Positions 34,744 through 42,726 of a stretch of 64,000 nucleotides of DNA are shown one piece after another. The notes beneath the pieces were generated by a model. The model was given only the letters and a program-made list of their open reading frames with translations, was not told the DNA's origin and searched no databases. Each line of letters begins with the position of its first letter. Positions within the stretch are counted from its first letter, which is position 1. This DNA is from Rhizobiales bacterium NRL2 (GTDB taxonomy: Bacteria > Pseudomonadota > Alphaproteobacteria > Minwuiales > Minwuiaceae): the NCBI GenBank assembly GCA_001664005.1, contig CP016093.1, forward strand, positions 1,247,001 to 1,311,000, written 5' to 3'. The translations under genes and the position numbers were made by a program.

Positions 34744-35373
34744 CTATTGCTCCTCGATCAACCTTATCAGCGGCAGCCAGTCGTCGACCGCGCCGGCGCG
34801 GCGGGAGGGGGCGAGGTCGAAGATGCCGAGGCCGCGCCGCGCCACGTCCTGGTAGAGCGCGCGGTCGGCCAGCCGCGCCGCCGTCTCGTGGCCGAGCCCG
34901 GCCAGGAATTCGTCCAGCTCCTTCGCCGCGCGGGTATTGGCGCGCACCCGGTTGGCGACCACGGCCAGCGGCTTGCGCCCCTTCGCGATCGGCTTGATCT
35001 CCTCGACCTTCTTCACGAAGCGCTTCGTCGCGGCCTCGTCGAAGACCGAGGGCAGCACCGGCATCACCACCAGGTCGGCCTGTTTCAGCATCTCCTGCAC
35101 CGCCTTCGAGGTGACCCCGGCCGGCGCGTCGATCACCAGCCGCTCGATCCCCTTCGGCACGTCGCCCGGCCCCTTGCGCCAGTCGAGGCCCTCGATCGCC
35201 GCGGCGTCGGCCGGCCGGCGCTTCAGCCATTGCAGGGCCGAGCGCTGCGGGTCGCCCTCGGCGATGGCGGTCCTGAGCCCGGCGGCGGCGAAGCAGGCGG
35301 CGAGATTGGTCGCCAGGGTGGTCTTGCCGCAGCCGCCCTTGGCGTTGGCCACCAGCACGGATATCAGCGCCAT
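34744..35373 (-). CDS. orphan ParA/MinD-family ATPase
   Basis: A 209-residue P-loop ATPase of the ParA type. The deviant Walker A motif is AKGGCGKTTLA (Lys12 signature lysine and Lys17), switch I has EGDPQRSALQW (the Asp-Pro-Q-x-S pattern), and VIDAPAG is the Walker B/switch II region. Length fits short ParA proteins that position cargo on the nucleoid or membrane rather than plasmid ParA with an N-terminal HTH. There is no ParB gene nearby. It starts 13 bp after the CYTH-CHAD gene and is probably co-transcribed with it, which suggests the partner or cargo could be linked to that protein. Confidence 0.9.
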   Translation of the reverse strand: MALISVLVANAKGGCGKTTLATNLAACFAAAGLRTAIAEGDPQRSALQWLKRRPADAAAIEGLDWRKGPGDVPKGIERLVIDAPAGVTSKAVQEMLKQADLVVMPVLPSVFDEAATKRFVKKVEEIKPIAKGRKPLAVVANRVRANTRAAKELDEFLAGLGHETAARLADRALYQDVARRGLGIFDLAPSRRAGAVDDWLPLIRLIEEQ

Positions 35374-35386
35374 TCGCTCGTCCCCC

Positions 35387-36874
35387 TCATTCGCGCCAGA
35401 ACGGCGCCGTCGCCCGGAAATCGTTCCAGGCCGCGATCATGTGCGGCTCCACCGCCTTCAGCCGGTGGGTGTACCAGCCCTTGACCAGCGCCGCGCCGAC
35501 CATCGCTTCCGGCTGGCCGGCGGCGAGATCCTCGGCCAGCCCCTCGGCCACGGTGGCGTCGTTCATCCGCCCCAGGTCGTCCTGCAGCGCGCGCAGGCTC
35601 TCGCGGAACGTGCCGATGCGGCCGTCCGGGTACAGCGATTGGAAGAAGTCCAGCGCGTAGCGGAACTTCTTCACCGCGATGCGCACCTCGTGGCGCTGCG
35701 CCGTCGGCATGGTCTCGAAATCGCGGCCCTTCTTCCGGGCCTTGCGGAAGCGCTTGTCGAGCACCCGCGCGGCGAAGGCGGGCAGCGGCTCGCTCCAGTC
35801 GCCGGGCCCGGCCATGTTCTCGGCCAGCAGCATGACCGCGACCACCAGCCGGCTGAGCTCCCGCCCGGCGCAGAGCGCGCGCACCGCCTCGTAGGCCGCG
35901 GCCTGGCGGGCCTCGGCGGCCTCCGTCAGCAGCTTCAGCCCGCGCGCCTCGCCATGCGCGGCGGCGACCGGCGGCAGGGTCTCGGCCAGGAAGACGTCCA
36001 GGTCCCGCGCCGGACCCAGCGCCTTCAGCACCGGCCGCGCGCGCTCGTCGAGGCGCTCCGCCTCCGCGCCGATGGCCTTGCCGAAGACCTTGAAGGCCGA
36101 GCGCAGGCGGCGCAGCGCGACGCGGAGCTGATGCACGCCCTCCGGGTCGCGCCCGTCGGCGGCGGCGGGGATGTTGGCCATGATCTGGGTCGCGGTCTCG
36201 CCCAGGATGCGGGCGATGGCGCCGTTCACCGTGTCGCCGGGGCCGAGCGCCGGCTTGCGCGCCTTGCGCCAGGCCGGCGGCGCGTCGCCGGCGAGTTCCA
36301 TACCGCGGGCGGCCTTGGAACGCGGCTCCAGCGCCAGCGCGTGCTTCGACAGCAGCATCTCCGCGGCGGCCAGCACGGCGCGCGGCTCGCCCTTCAGCAG
36401 TTCCAGCTCCAGCTCGCCCACGGGCATGCGGCGGTCCCCGGCCTCGATCCGGCCCTCGTCCAGCGAGGCCTCGATGACCGCGCCGTCGAACTCGACGATC
36501 TTCTTCGTGCGGCGGACGACGGTGCGGTGCCGCTCCGACAGCTCCTCGGGCAGGACGACGCCCAGCTCGCCCCGCGGCGCGCCCGCGGGCAGCAGGCCGG
36601 GATCGGCGGCAGGCGCGTCCAGCGTGGTCTCCCATTCGCCGCGCGCCAGCTCGCCCTGGCCCTCGCGCTTCAGTGTCAGGATGTGCTCGCCGCCCTTGTC
36701 GCGCAGGCGGAAGGTGAAGCCCTTGCGCCAGAGGCGGTCGTCGTCGGTGTCGTGATAGACGCTGACCACGTCCGAGCGCTTCGCCTCGCCGGGACCCAGA
36801 TCGCCCAGCGCCGCCTTCAGCACGCGCGCCGGGCCCGTCAGCTTGATCTCCACCTCGACCGGCGCGTCCGTCAT
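35387..36874 (-). CDS. CYTH and CHAD domain protein (inorganic triphosphatase-like)
   Basis: 495 residues. The N-terminal CYTH domain (about 1-205) begins with the diagnostic E-x-E-x-K motif (EVEIK, residues 7-11) of the triphosphate tunnel metalloenzymes, which hydrolyse tripolyphosphate or nucleoside triphosphates. The C-terminal CHAD domain (about 225-495) is alpha-helical with conserved basic/histidine positions in GVHQLRVALRRLRSAF and in EVRIAVKKFRYALDFF; CHAD domains bind polyphosphate and several localise to polyphosphate granules. Start at ATG 36874, with CAGGGAGG as ribosome-binding site; an in-frame start at 36937 is less likely. Followed by the ParA-like gene after 13 bp. Confidence 0.92.
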   Translation of the reverse strand: MTDAPVEVEIKLTGPARVLKAALGDLGPGEAKRSDVVSVYHDTDDDRLWRKGFTFRLRDKGGEHILTLKREGQGELARGEWETTLDAPAADPGLLPAGAPRGELGVVLPEELSERHRTVVRRTKKIVEFDGAVIEASLDEGRIEAGDRRMPVGELELELLKGEPRAVLAAAEMLLSKHALALEPRSKAARGMELAGDAPPAWRKARKPALGPGDTVNGAIARILGETATQIMANIPAAADGRDPEGVHQLRVALRRLRSAFKVFGKAIGAEAERLDERARPVLKALGPARDLDVFLAETLPPVAAAHGEARGLKLLTEAAEARQAAAYEAVRALCAGRELSRLVVAVMLLAENMAGPGDWSEPLPAFAARVLDKRFRKARKKGRDFETMPTAQRHEVRIAVKKFRYALDFFQSLYPDGRIGTFRESLRALQDDLGRMNDATVAEGLAEDLAAGQPEAMVGAALVKGWYTHRLKAVEPHMIAAWNDFRATAPFWRE

Positions 36875-37079
36875 CTCCGCCTCCCTGGGCGCCATCCGGC
36901 CGCTGTGCGGCAGCCGATCCGGGGACGCCCTGACCAATCCCGTCCGTTTACCCCGGGTTTCGCGGTCCTGTCAGCCTGAATCGGCATCGCAACCCGAACA
37001 GCCGCGCTGTCACAAAAGTGAAACATTCACGGTGTTCAGTAATCGGTGGCATGGACAAGGATTGTTCAGGCGCGCGCCT

Positions 37080-38081
37080 TCAATAGCGCGTGGTCAGGGA
37101 AATCGCGGCGAAGTAGTGGGGATCCTGCTGTGTGTCGAACTCCCGGCTGCGCCGCACCATGGTATAGGCCAGCCGGAAACCGCCGATGTGAACGGCGACG
37201 CCGGCCTCCGCCTCGTGGACGAAGTTGCGCTTGTCGACCCGCGCGCTCTCGGTGAAGTTGTTGCCGTCCAGCACGAGGTTCTTGGCCACGCCGCGGGCCT
37301 GGAAGCCGGTGAAGAAGTACCAGTTGAAATCCGGCGCCCCGGCGATGAAGCCGCCGCCGGCGAGGCTCGGGCGGATGCGCGGCGGTCCCAGGTCGTCCTG
37401 CAGGTCAGGGCCGAAGCGGGCGATGAAACCCAGCCGGCCCTCGGTGCGCAGATTGCCGACGCTGACGCCCGCCGTGGGCAGCAGGTCGAAATTGTACTTC
37501 CGGCTTTCGCGCCAGAGCCGCCAGGTGCGGTCGAAGCTGAGCATCAGGACCGGTTCGTTCTCCAGCTGGTTGTTCCAGCCCTTGGCGATCTGGCTGGCGA
37601 TGAGCTGGTGCACCGAATTCTGGGTGAACTCGCCCAGGGCCAGCGGGCCGACGACGCCGATCTGAGTGGTCAGGGTGTCGACGGCGAAGGTGCGGTCGAC
37701 CACGCCGGCGAACTCCAGATAGAGATAGCCGGCATAGGGGTGCTCGCCGGGCTGCGGGTTGGGGTCGGTGATATCGCGCGGGGTGAACAGGTTCTGGCCG
37801 ATGGAGACGCCCTCGTAGATGCGGGTCTCGTCATCCACGTCCAGGAAGGTCTTGCCCAGCCAGTCGGTAAGGTCGCTGACCGCGCCCTTGGGGCGCAGAT
37901 ACTGCAGGCGCCAGCCATTGGTGTAGTTCTGGTCGGTGCGGGCAAAATAGTCGTTCTCGATCACGACCGACAAGGTGCCGACCTCGGTCTCGGGCGCCTG
38001 CGCGCGCGCGCCCTGCAGGACGGCGGACAGCGCCAGCAGGGCCAGCAGGGTCAGCCAGATACGCGAAGCCTGGGAAATCAT
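37080..38081 (-). CDS. LpxR-family outer-membrane lipid A deacylase
   Basis: 333 residues: a signal peptide (1-27, ending GARAQAPE) followed by a protein of the LpxR/DUF2219 family, beta-barrel enzymes that remove the 3'-acyloxyacyl chains of lipid A in the outer membrane. Family segments are VIENDYFARTDQNYTNG (33-50, with the Asn/Asp catalytic-site region), GVSIGQNLFTPRDI, HPYAGYLYLEF, and alternating beta strands throughout. It ends in an aromatic residue (LTTRY), as outer-membrane barrels usually do. The start ATG overlaps the stop of the upstream hotdog-like gene (ATGA), so I use 38081 rather than the longer open frame. Activity is inferred from the family. Confidence 0.88.
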   Translation of the reverse strand: MISQASRIWLTLLALLALSAVLQGARAQAPETEVGTLSVVIENDYFARTDQNYTNGWRLQYLRPKGAVSDLTDWLGKTFLDVDDETRIYEGVSIGQNLFTPRDITDPNPQPGEHPYAGYLYLEFAGVVDRTFAVDTLTTQIGVVGPLALGEFTQNSVHQLIASQIAKGWNNQLENEPVLMLSFDRTWRLWRESRKYNFDLLPTAGVSVGNLRTEGRLGFIARFGPDLQDDLGPPRIRPSLAGGGFIAGAPDFNWYFFTGFQARGVAKNLVLDGNNFTESARVDKRNFVHEAEAGVAVHIGGFRLAYTMVRRSREFDTQQDPHYFAAISLTTRY

Positions 38082-38884
38082 GCACTCATCCGAACCTGTC
38101 TCGGTTCGTATATGGCGACATGGTCGATGCGCGCAATGGCGCGGCCTTCCGAGAACAGGGCGACGTCCAGTTCGACGAAGCCATGGCCCTTGTGGTCGTA
38201 GCGCCGCGCGACCCGGGCGCGGGTCTCCAGATCGCCGCCGGCCTGCAGGGGCGCGAAATGGCGCACCGTGCTGCCGACATGGATCCACGGGCCCAGCCGG
38301 ACATTGTCCTTCAGCGCGCTGTTCGCGCGGCGCAGCAGGAAGCCCGGATGCACCGCCCCGGTCTCCGTGTAGAGCGGATGCGTCTCGCGCACGTCGGCGC
38401 GGTAGCTCTGCTGGCCCGCGCCGTCGGCGGTCTCCCGGATCGTGCCCAGCGCCGCGCCTTCGGGCAGGGACTGCGCTGACGCCGGCGGCCGCGCGTCCGG
38501 CGCCGGCAGCTCGGCTGTCGGGTACTGCTCCGGCAGAGGCGGCTCCGCCGGCTCGGCCAGCCAGGCGGTGGCATGCGCCAGCTCCGTGTCCCGCGCCGAG
38601 AGCGCGATGGCCAGCCGGCCGTCCGCGTCGTCCCGGGCCTCGATCCGTGCGGTCTCGCCGTCATAGAGCGGCTTGCCGAAGCGGCACTCGATCATGCCCC
38701 GGGCGAGGAAAGCGGCGCCGAAACGGATCACCGCCGCCCGGGTCATGTAGGCGTAGACGTCGACGCCCGGCACCAGGCCGCCCTGGAAACCGAACTTCTT
38801 CGCCACCGAATCGTCATGGATACGGTTCTCGCTGGCCGTGGCCGTGTTGAAGGCCGCCACCTCGTAGGCAATCGCGCCGCTCAT
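38078..38884 (-). CDS. MaoC/hotdog-like dehydratase-family protein
   Basis: 268 residues. The N-terminal half contains DDSVAKKFGFQGGLVPGVDVYAYM, similar to the MaoC/hotdog pattern (x-A-x-x-x-G-F-x-G-x-L-x-P-G), and the C-terminal half ends HKGHGFVELDVALFSEGRAIARIDHVAIYEP, a second hotdog-like strand set, so it may be a double-hotdog acyl-thioester binding or hydratase protein. The catalytic Asp/His pair of hydratases is not clearly visible, so activity is uncertain. Start taken at ATG 38884 with AGGGAGG upstream. It is translationally coupled to the LpxR-family gene downstream. Confidence 0.72.
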   Translation of the reverse strand: MSGAIAYEVAAFNTATASENRIHDDSVAKKFGFQGGLVPGVDVYAYMTRAAVIRFGAAFLARGMIECRFGKPLYDGETARIEARDDADGRLAIALSARDTELAHATAWLAEPAEPPLPEQYPTAELPAPDARPPASAQSLPEGAALGTIRETADGAGQQSYRADVRETHPLYTETGAVHPGFLLRRANSALKDNVRLGPWIHVGSTVRHFAPLQAGGDLETRARVARRYDHKGHGFVELDVALFSEGRAIARIDHVAIYEPRQVRMSA

Positions 38885-39210
38885 CGAATTCCTCCCTGTC
38901 ACGCCGGCCCGAGCATATCCGCTCGCGTCTGAGGGGTCACGGGCCGCCGCCGCCGGGGCTCCCGCTTGTTAGGCGGTTTCTTCATGATGGAAACAGAAAC
39001 GGAACATGTGTGCGCCGTTTTTCTCCACTTGTTGGCGGTCATCACCATCCGAATCCGGTCGATTCCATTGACGCCCCATTTTTTTCCACGTATATCCATT
39101 TTTGCCCCAGAAAATTCCGTGTATTTCCGGTGACATCCAGAAGCCTCGGAGGGGAGAAGGCGTAACGGGCGGCGCGCAGGAAGCCAGAGCAGCGGAGCAT
39201 CAGGCCGGGC
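38885..39210. other. intergenic region upstream of the dcw cluster
   Basis: About 325 bp between the divergent hotdog-like and mraZ genes, more AT-rich than its surroundings. The right half holds the mraZ promoter and box array; the left part must contain the promoter of the minus-strand gene pair, of which I see no clear match. No additional gene is supported. Confidence 0.6.
39063..39109 (+). promoter_or_regulatory. dcw operon promoter overlaid by a phased MraZ box array
   Basis: A -35 TTGACG (39068-39073), 17-bp spacer and -10 TATATC (39091-39096) form a convincing sigma-70 promoter with a start near 39103, giving a leader of about 108 nt before mraZ. On the opposite strand five TGG(G/A)N boxes occur at 39109-39105, 39098-39094, 39088-39084, 39078-39074 and 39067-39063, spaced 11, 10, 10 and 11 bp; further TGG triplets at 39047 and 39027 keep the phase. 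MraZ is known to bind repeated TGGGN boxes of 10-bp period upstream of its own gene, so this is the likely autorepression site. Confidence 0.75.
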
Positions 39211-39678
39211 ATGAAGTTCTTCCTCGGCACATATGTCCGAAAGGTGGACCGGAACGGACGGGTCTCCATTCCCGCCAAGTTCCGCACGCTGCTGGGCGAG
39301 AGCGACGAGTCCGCCGAAGTTCACATCTTCCGCTCGCGCCACGACGACAACGTCCTCATCGGCTGCGGCGACGCCTTTCTCGAAAAGCTGTTCGAGCGGC
39401 TGGAGCGGGAAGACCCCACCAGCCAGGCCTATGAAGACATCAGCTATTCCATCTTCGGCGGCGTCAGCACGCTGACCATCGACGGCGACGGCCGCATCGT
39501 CCTGCCGCCCGAACTGCGCGAAGCGGTCGGCGTGGAGAAGGAGATCGCCTTTGTCGGCCGGGGCGACCAGTTCTCGCTGATGCATCCCGACGTCGCCTCC
39601 GGCAAGGTTGAGGAGGGCCGCGTGCGTTCCCGCAGCGCCCATGAGGGCATGCTGTCCAAACGGGGGCGGGACGAATGA
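39211..39678 (+). CDS. mraZ: transcriptional regulator MraZ
   Basis: 155 residues with two SpoVT-AbrB-like halves: VRKVDRNGRVSIPAKFR (residues 9-25) and TIDGDGRIVLPPELR (about 89-103). MraZ forms ring-shaped oligomers that bind repeated DNA boxes before its own gene and represses the cluster. It is the first gene of the dcw operon, preceded by the phased box array at 39063-39109, and overlaps rsmH by 4 bp (ATGA). Confidence 0.97.
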   Translation: MKFFLGTYVRKVDRNGRVSIPAKFRTLLGESDESAEVHIFRSRHDDNVLIGCGDAFLEKLFERLEREDPTSQAYEDISYSIFGGVSTLTIDGDGRIVLPPELREAVGVEKEIAFVGRGDQFSLMHPDVASGKVEEGRVRSRSAHEGMLSKRGRDE

Positions 39679-40643
39679 GCGCGCATCTGCCCGTCATGCT
39701 GGACGAGGTGACCGCGGCGCTGCGCCTGCGCGACGGCGGCCGCTATGTCGACTGCACCTTCGGCCTGGGCGGCTACACGGCGCACTGGCTGGCCGCGGCC
39801 GACTGCCAAGTCTACGCCATCGACCGGGATCCGGACGCCATCGCCGCCGCCGAGGTCATGGCAGAGGCTCATGGCGGACGGCTGACGCCCCTGCACGGCG
39901 CCTTCGGCGACATGGAGACCCTGTTGCGGGATGCGGACGCCGGCGCAGTCGACGGCGTGGCCATGGATCTGGGCGTCTCCTCGCCGCAGCTCGACCGCGC
40001 CGAGCGTGGTTTCAGCTTCCTGCGCGACGGGCCGCTGGACATGCGCATGAGCCGAAGCGGCGAGACCGCCGCCGACATCGTCAACACCTGGGAGGAGTCC
40101 CGGCTGGCGGACCTGTTCTACCATTATGGCGAAGAGCGCCGCTCGCGTCCGGCGGCCCGCGCCGTGGTCCGCGCTCGCGACGAAGCGCCCATCGACACCA
40201 CGGGCCGGCTGGCGGAGATCATCGCCGCCGCCATCCCCGCGCCGGGCAGCCGCATTCATCCGGCGACGCGGGTCTTCCAGGCACTCCGCATCGCCGTCAA
40301 CGACGAGCTGGGGGAACTGCGACGCGGTCTCCGCGGTGCGGAACGCGTGCTGGCCGAAGGCGGCCGGCTTGCCGTGGTGAGCTTCCACAGCCTTGAAGAC
40401 CGGCTGGTCAAACGCTTCCTGACCGAACGCGCGGGCGCGGAGCCCAGGGGGTCGCGTCACCGCCCCGAGGCAGTGGACGGGCGGGAGCCGTCCTTCCGGC
40501 TGCTCAAGCGCGGGGCGATCAAGCCCGGCGACGCCGAAATCGAACGCAATCCGAGGGCCCGGTCGGCGCGGCTGCGGGTGGCCGAAAGGTCCGCAGCCGC
40601 GCCGTGGCCGCCTGGCGCGGGCACTGAGGACGAAGCCGCATGA
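39675..40643 (+). CDS. rsmH: 16S rRNA (cytosine-1402-N4)-methyltransferase
   Basis: 322 residues. RsmH (MraW) methylates N4 of C1402 in 16S rRNA. Family segments are HLPVMLDEVTAALRL at the N-terminus, the SAM-binding DCTFGLGGYTAHWL (residues 31-44), IDRDPDAIAAA, MDLGVSSPQLDRAERGFSF (the DLGVSSxQ motif) and VSFHSLEDRLVKRFL near the C-terminus. It is coupled by 4-bp overlaps to mraZ and ftsL, the classical dcw arrangement. Confidence 0.97.
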   Translation: MSAHLPVMLDEVTAALRLRDGGRYVDCTFGLGGYTAHWLAAADCQVYAIDRDPDAIAAAEVMAEAHGGRLTPLHGAFGDMETLLRDADAGAVDGVAMDLGVSSPQLDRAERGFSFLRDGPLDMRMSRSGETAADIVNTWEESRLADLFYHYGEERRSRPAARAVVRARDEAPIDTTGRLAEIIAAAIPAPGSRIHPATRVFQALRIAVNDELGELRRGLRGAERVLAEGGRLAVVSFHSLEDRLVKRFLTERAGAEPRGSRHRPEAVDGREPSFRLLKRGAIKPGDAEIERNPRARSARLRVAERSAAAPWPPGAGTEDEAA

Positions 40644-40969
40644 AGGGCTATATCGCCATCGCTTCGGTGCTCGCCGGTCTTTCCGTGGTCGGCGGCGTCT
40701 ACGAGATCGAGCGCCGCCATGACGCCGCGGACAGCCACGCCCGTGAGATCGAGCGCCGCATTGAGAACGCCCGGCGCGAGATCCATGTCCTGGAGGCGGA
40801 GTGGAGCTATCAGACCCGCCCGTCGCGGATCGAGGACCTGGCGGCGCGGCACCTGCCGCTGAAGCCGACCGCGGCGGACCGCATCCTGGCCGATCCGGCG
40901 GCGCTGCAGACGGTCATCGACCGCATGGGCGGCATTGTCGAAGCCCGATCGACGGAGGCACTGAAATGA
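40640..40969 (+). CDS. ftsL: cell division protein FtsL
   Basis: 109 residues: one N-terminal membrane segment (about 3-20) and a periplasmic helical region rich in charged heptads (ERRHDAADSHAREIERRIENA), the coiled coil that pairs with FtsB in the divisome. The following RPSRIEDLAARHLPLKP is typical of alphaproteobacterial FtsL. Sequence identity in the family is low, so the assignment rests on size, topology and position between rsmH and ftsI. Confidence 0.88.
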   Translation: MKGYIAIASVLAGLSVVGGVYEIERRHDAADSHAREIERRIENARREIHVLEAEWSYQTRPSRIEDLAARHLPLKPTAADRILADPAALQTVIDRMGGIVEARSTEALK

Positions 40970-42726
40970 GCCGCACCCTGTTCGATCCGGCGCCCTCTGC
41001 GGAGCTTACGGGCCGTGACCTGAAGTCCCGGCTGCCCTCCAGCGACGCCGCGCGCGTGCGCCGCCGGCTGGTGCTGCTGGCCGTGGCTTTCGCCATCGGG
41101 TTCTTCGGGCTTTCCGCGCGGACGGTGCAGCTTTCACTGCCCGCGCAGCCCCTGCTGGCCGACGCCGCCCGGGCGGCGGAGTCCGAGGCGCCGGCTGCGG
41201 CATCCGAGGCGCTGCCCTGGCGCAAGCGGGCTTCCATCGTGGACCGCAATGGCGGCCTGCTGGCCGTCGACCTGCCGACCCATACGCTGCTGGTCCACAA
41301 GCGGCGGGTGAAATCGATCCCGCAACTGGCGGAACGGCTGGCCGTGGCCCTTGGCGAAGACGACGCCGCCGGGATCCGCGAGCGGCTGGAATCGGCCCGC
41401 GCCAGCGTCATCCTGCGCCGCCGGCTGACCCCCGATCAGGTGGCCGCGGTCTACCGGGTCGGCGATCCGGCCATCGAGATGCTGCCCACGGTCACCCGCA
41501 ACTACCCGGCGGGCGCGCTGACCGCGCACGTGGTCGGCTTCCTGGACGGCGAGCACCGCGGCCGCGCCGGCATGGAGCGGGGACTGGAGACGCGTCTGCA
41601 CGATCCCGCCGCGGGGCCGGTCGCCCTTTCCATCGATCTCGGCGTGCAGCATGTCGTGCACCGGGAACTGAAGCGGGCCATCGAGACCTTCTCCGCCATC
41701 GGCGGCGCCGGCGTGGTGATGGACGTGGATACCGGCGAGGTGATTTCGCTGGTCTCCCTGCCGGATTTCGACGCCAACATGCGCGAGGCGATGCGCGAGG
41801 ACGCGTTCTTCAACCGCGCCACCTATGGCCGCTACGAAATGGGCTCCACCTTCAAGGCCTTCACCACGGCCATGGCGCTGGAGGTGGGGCGCCTGCGCCT
41901 GACCGACGGCTACGACGCGACACATCCGATCCGTTATGGCCGTTTCACCATCCGCGACCACCACGCCAAGGCGCGCTGGATGACGGTCGCCGAGATCTTC
42001 ATGTACTCGTCCAATATCGGCGCGGCGAAGATGGCGGTGGACGTCGGCACCGAAGCCCAGCGCCGCTTTCTCGGCTCGCTTGGTCTCCTGGACCGGTCGC
42101 CGCTGGAACTGCCGGAGGTGATCGATCCCCAGGCCCCGGCCCGCTGGAAGGAGCTTGAGACCATGACCATCGCCTTCGGGCATGGTCTCGCGGTCTCGCC
42201 GATGCAGGTCACCGCCGCCATGGCCGCCATGGTCAATGGCGGACGCTACGTCACGCCGACGCTGCTGCGCCGCGGACCCGGCAACCCGGCCACCGAGCGC
42301 GAGGTGATCTCCCCGGCGACCTCGGAGAAGCTGCGCAAGCTGTTCCGGCTCGTCGTGGCGGAAGGCACCGGCCGCAAGGCCCAGGCGCCGGGCTATGTCG
42401 TCGGCGGCAAGACCGGCACGGCCGAAAAGCCGAAGGCCGGCGGCTATTCCCGCAAGGCGATGATCACGTCCTTCGCGGGCATCTTCCCGATGCACGACCC
42501 GCGATACGTCATTCTCATCATGCTGGACGAACCGAAAGGCACCAAGGAAACCTTCGGCTACGCCACCGCCGGCTGGAACGCCGCGCCGACCGCGGGGCGC
42601 ATCATTCCCGAGATCGCGCCCATCCTGGGCGTGCGCCCTGTCGCACCCGACGATCCGCGTGTCATCGAGGCGCTGTCCCTCCCCGCCAACGCCGAACGGA
42701 CAGCGAGGCGGAATGAAACTCTCTAG
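40966..42726 (+). CDS. ftsI: septal peptidoglycan transpeptidase (PBP3)
   Basis: 586 residues: cytoplasmic basic N-terminus, one membrane anchor (about 42-60), a pedestal domain with RGSIVDRNG-type start (here RASIVDRNGGLLA), and the penicillin-binding domain with catalytic Ser in GSTFKAF (S-x-x-K), the SSN motif in MYSSNIGA, and KTGTAEK. It crosslinks septal peptidoglycan together with FtsW. Start codon overlaps the ftsL stop (ATGA); its 3' end overlaps murE by 14 bp. Confidence 0.97.
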   Translation: MSRTLFDPAPSAELTGRDLKSRLPSSDAARVRRRLVLLAVAFAIGFFGLSARTVQLSLPAQPLLADAARAAESEAPAAASEALPWRKRASIVDRNGGLLAVDLPTHTLLVHKRRVKSIPQLAERLAVALGEDDAAGIRERLESARASVILRRRLTPDQVAAVYRVGDPAIEMLPTVTRNYPAGALTAHVVGFLDGEHRGRAGMERGLETRLHDPAAGPVALSIDLGVQHVVHRELKRAIETFSAIGGAGVVMDVDTGEVISLVSLPDFDANMREAMREDAFFNRATYGRYEMGSTFKAFTTAMALEVGRLRLTDGYDATHPIRYGRFTIRDHHAKARWMTVAEIFMYSSNIGAAKMAVDVGTEAQRRFLGSLGLLDRSPLELPEVIDPQAPARWKELETMTIAFGHGLAVSPMQVTAAMAAMVNGGRYVTPTLLRRGPGNPATEREVISPATSEKLRKLFRLVVAEGTGRKAQAPGYVVGGKTGTAEKPKAGGYSRKAMITSFAGIFPMHDPRYVILIMLDEPKGTKETFGYATAGWNAAPTAGRIIPEIAPILGVRPVAPDDPRVIEALSLPANAERTARRNETL

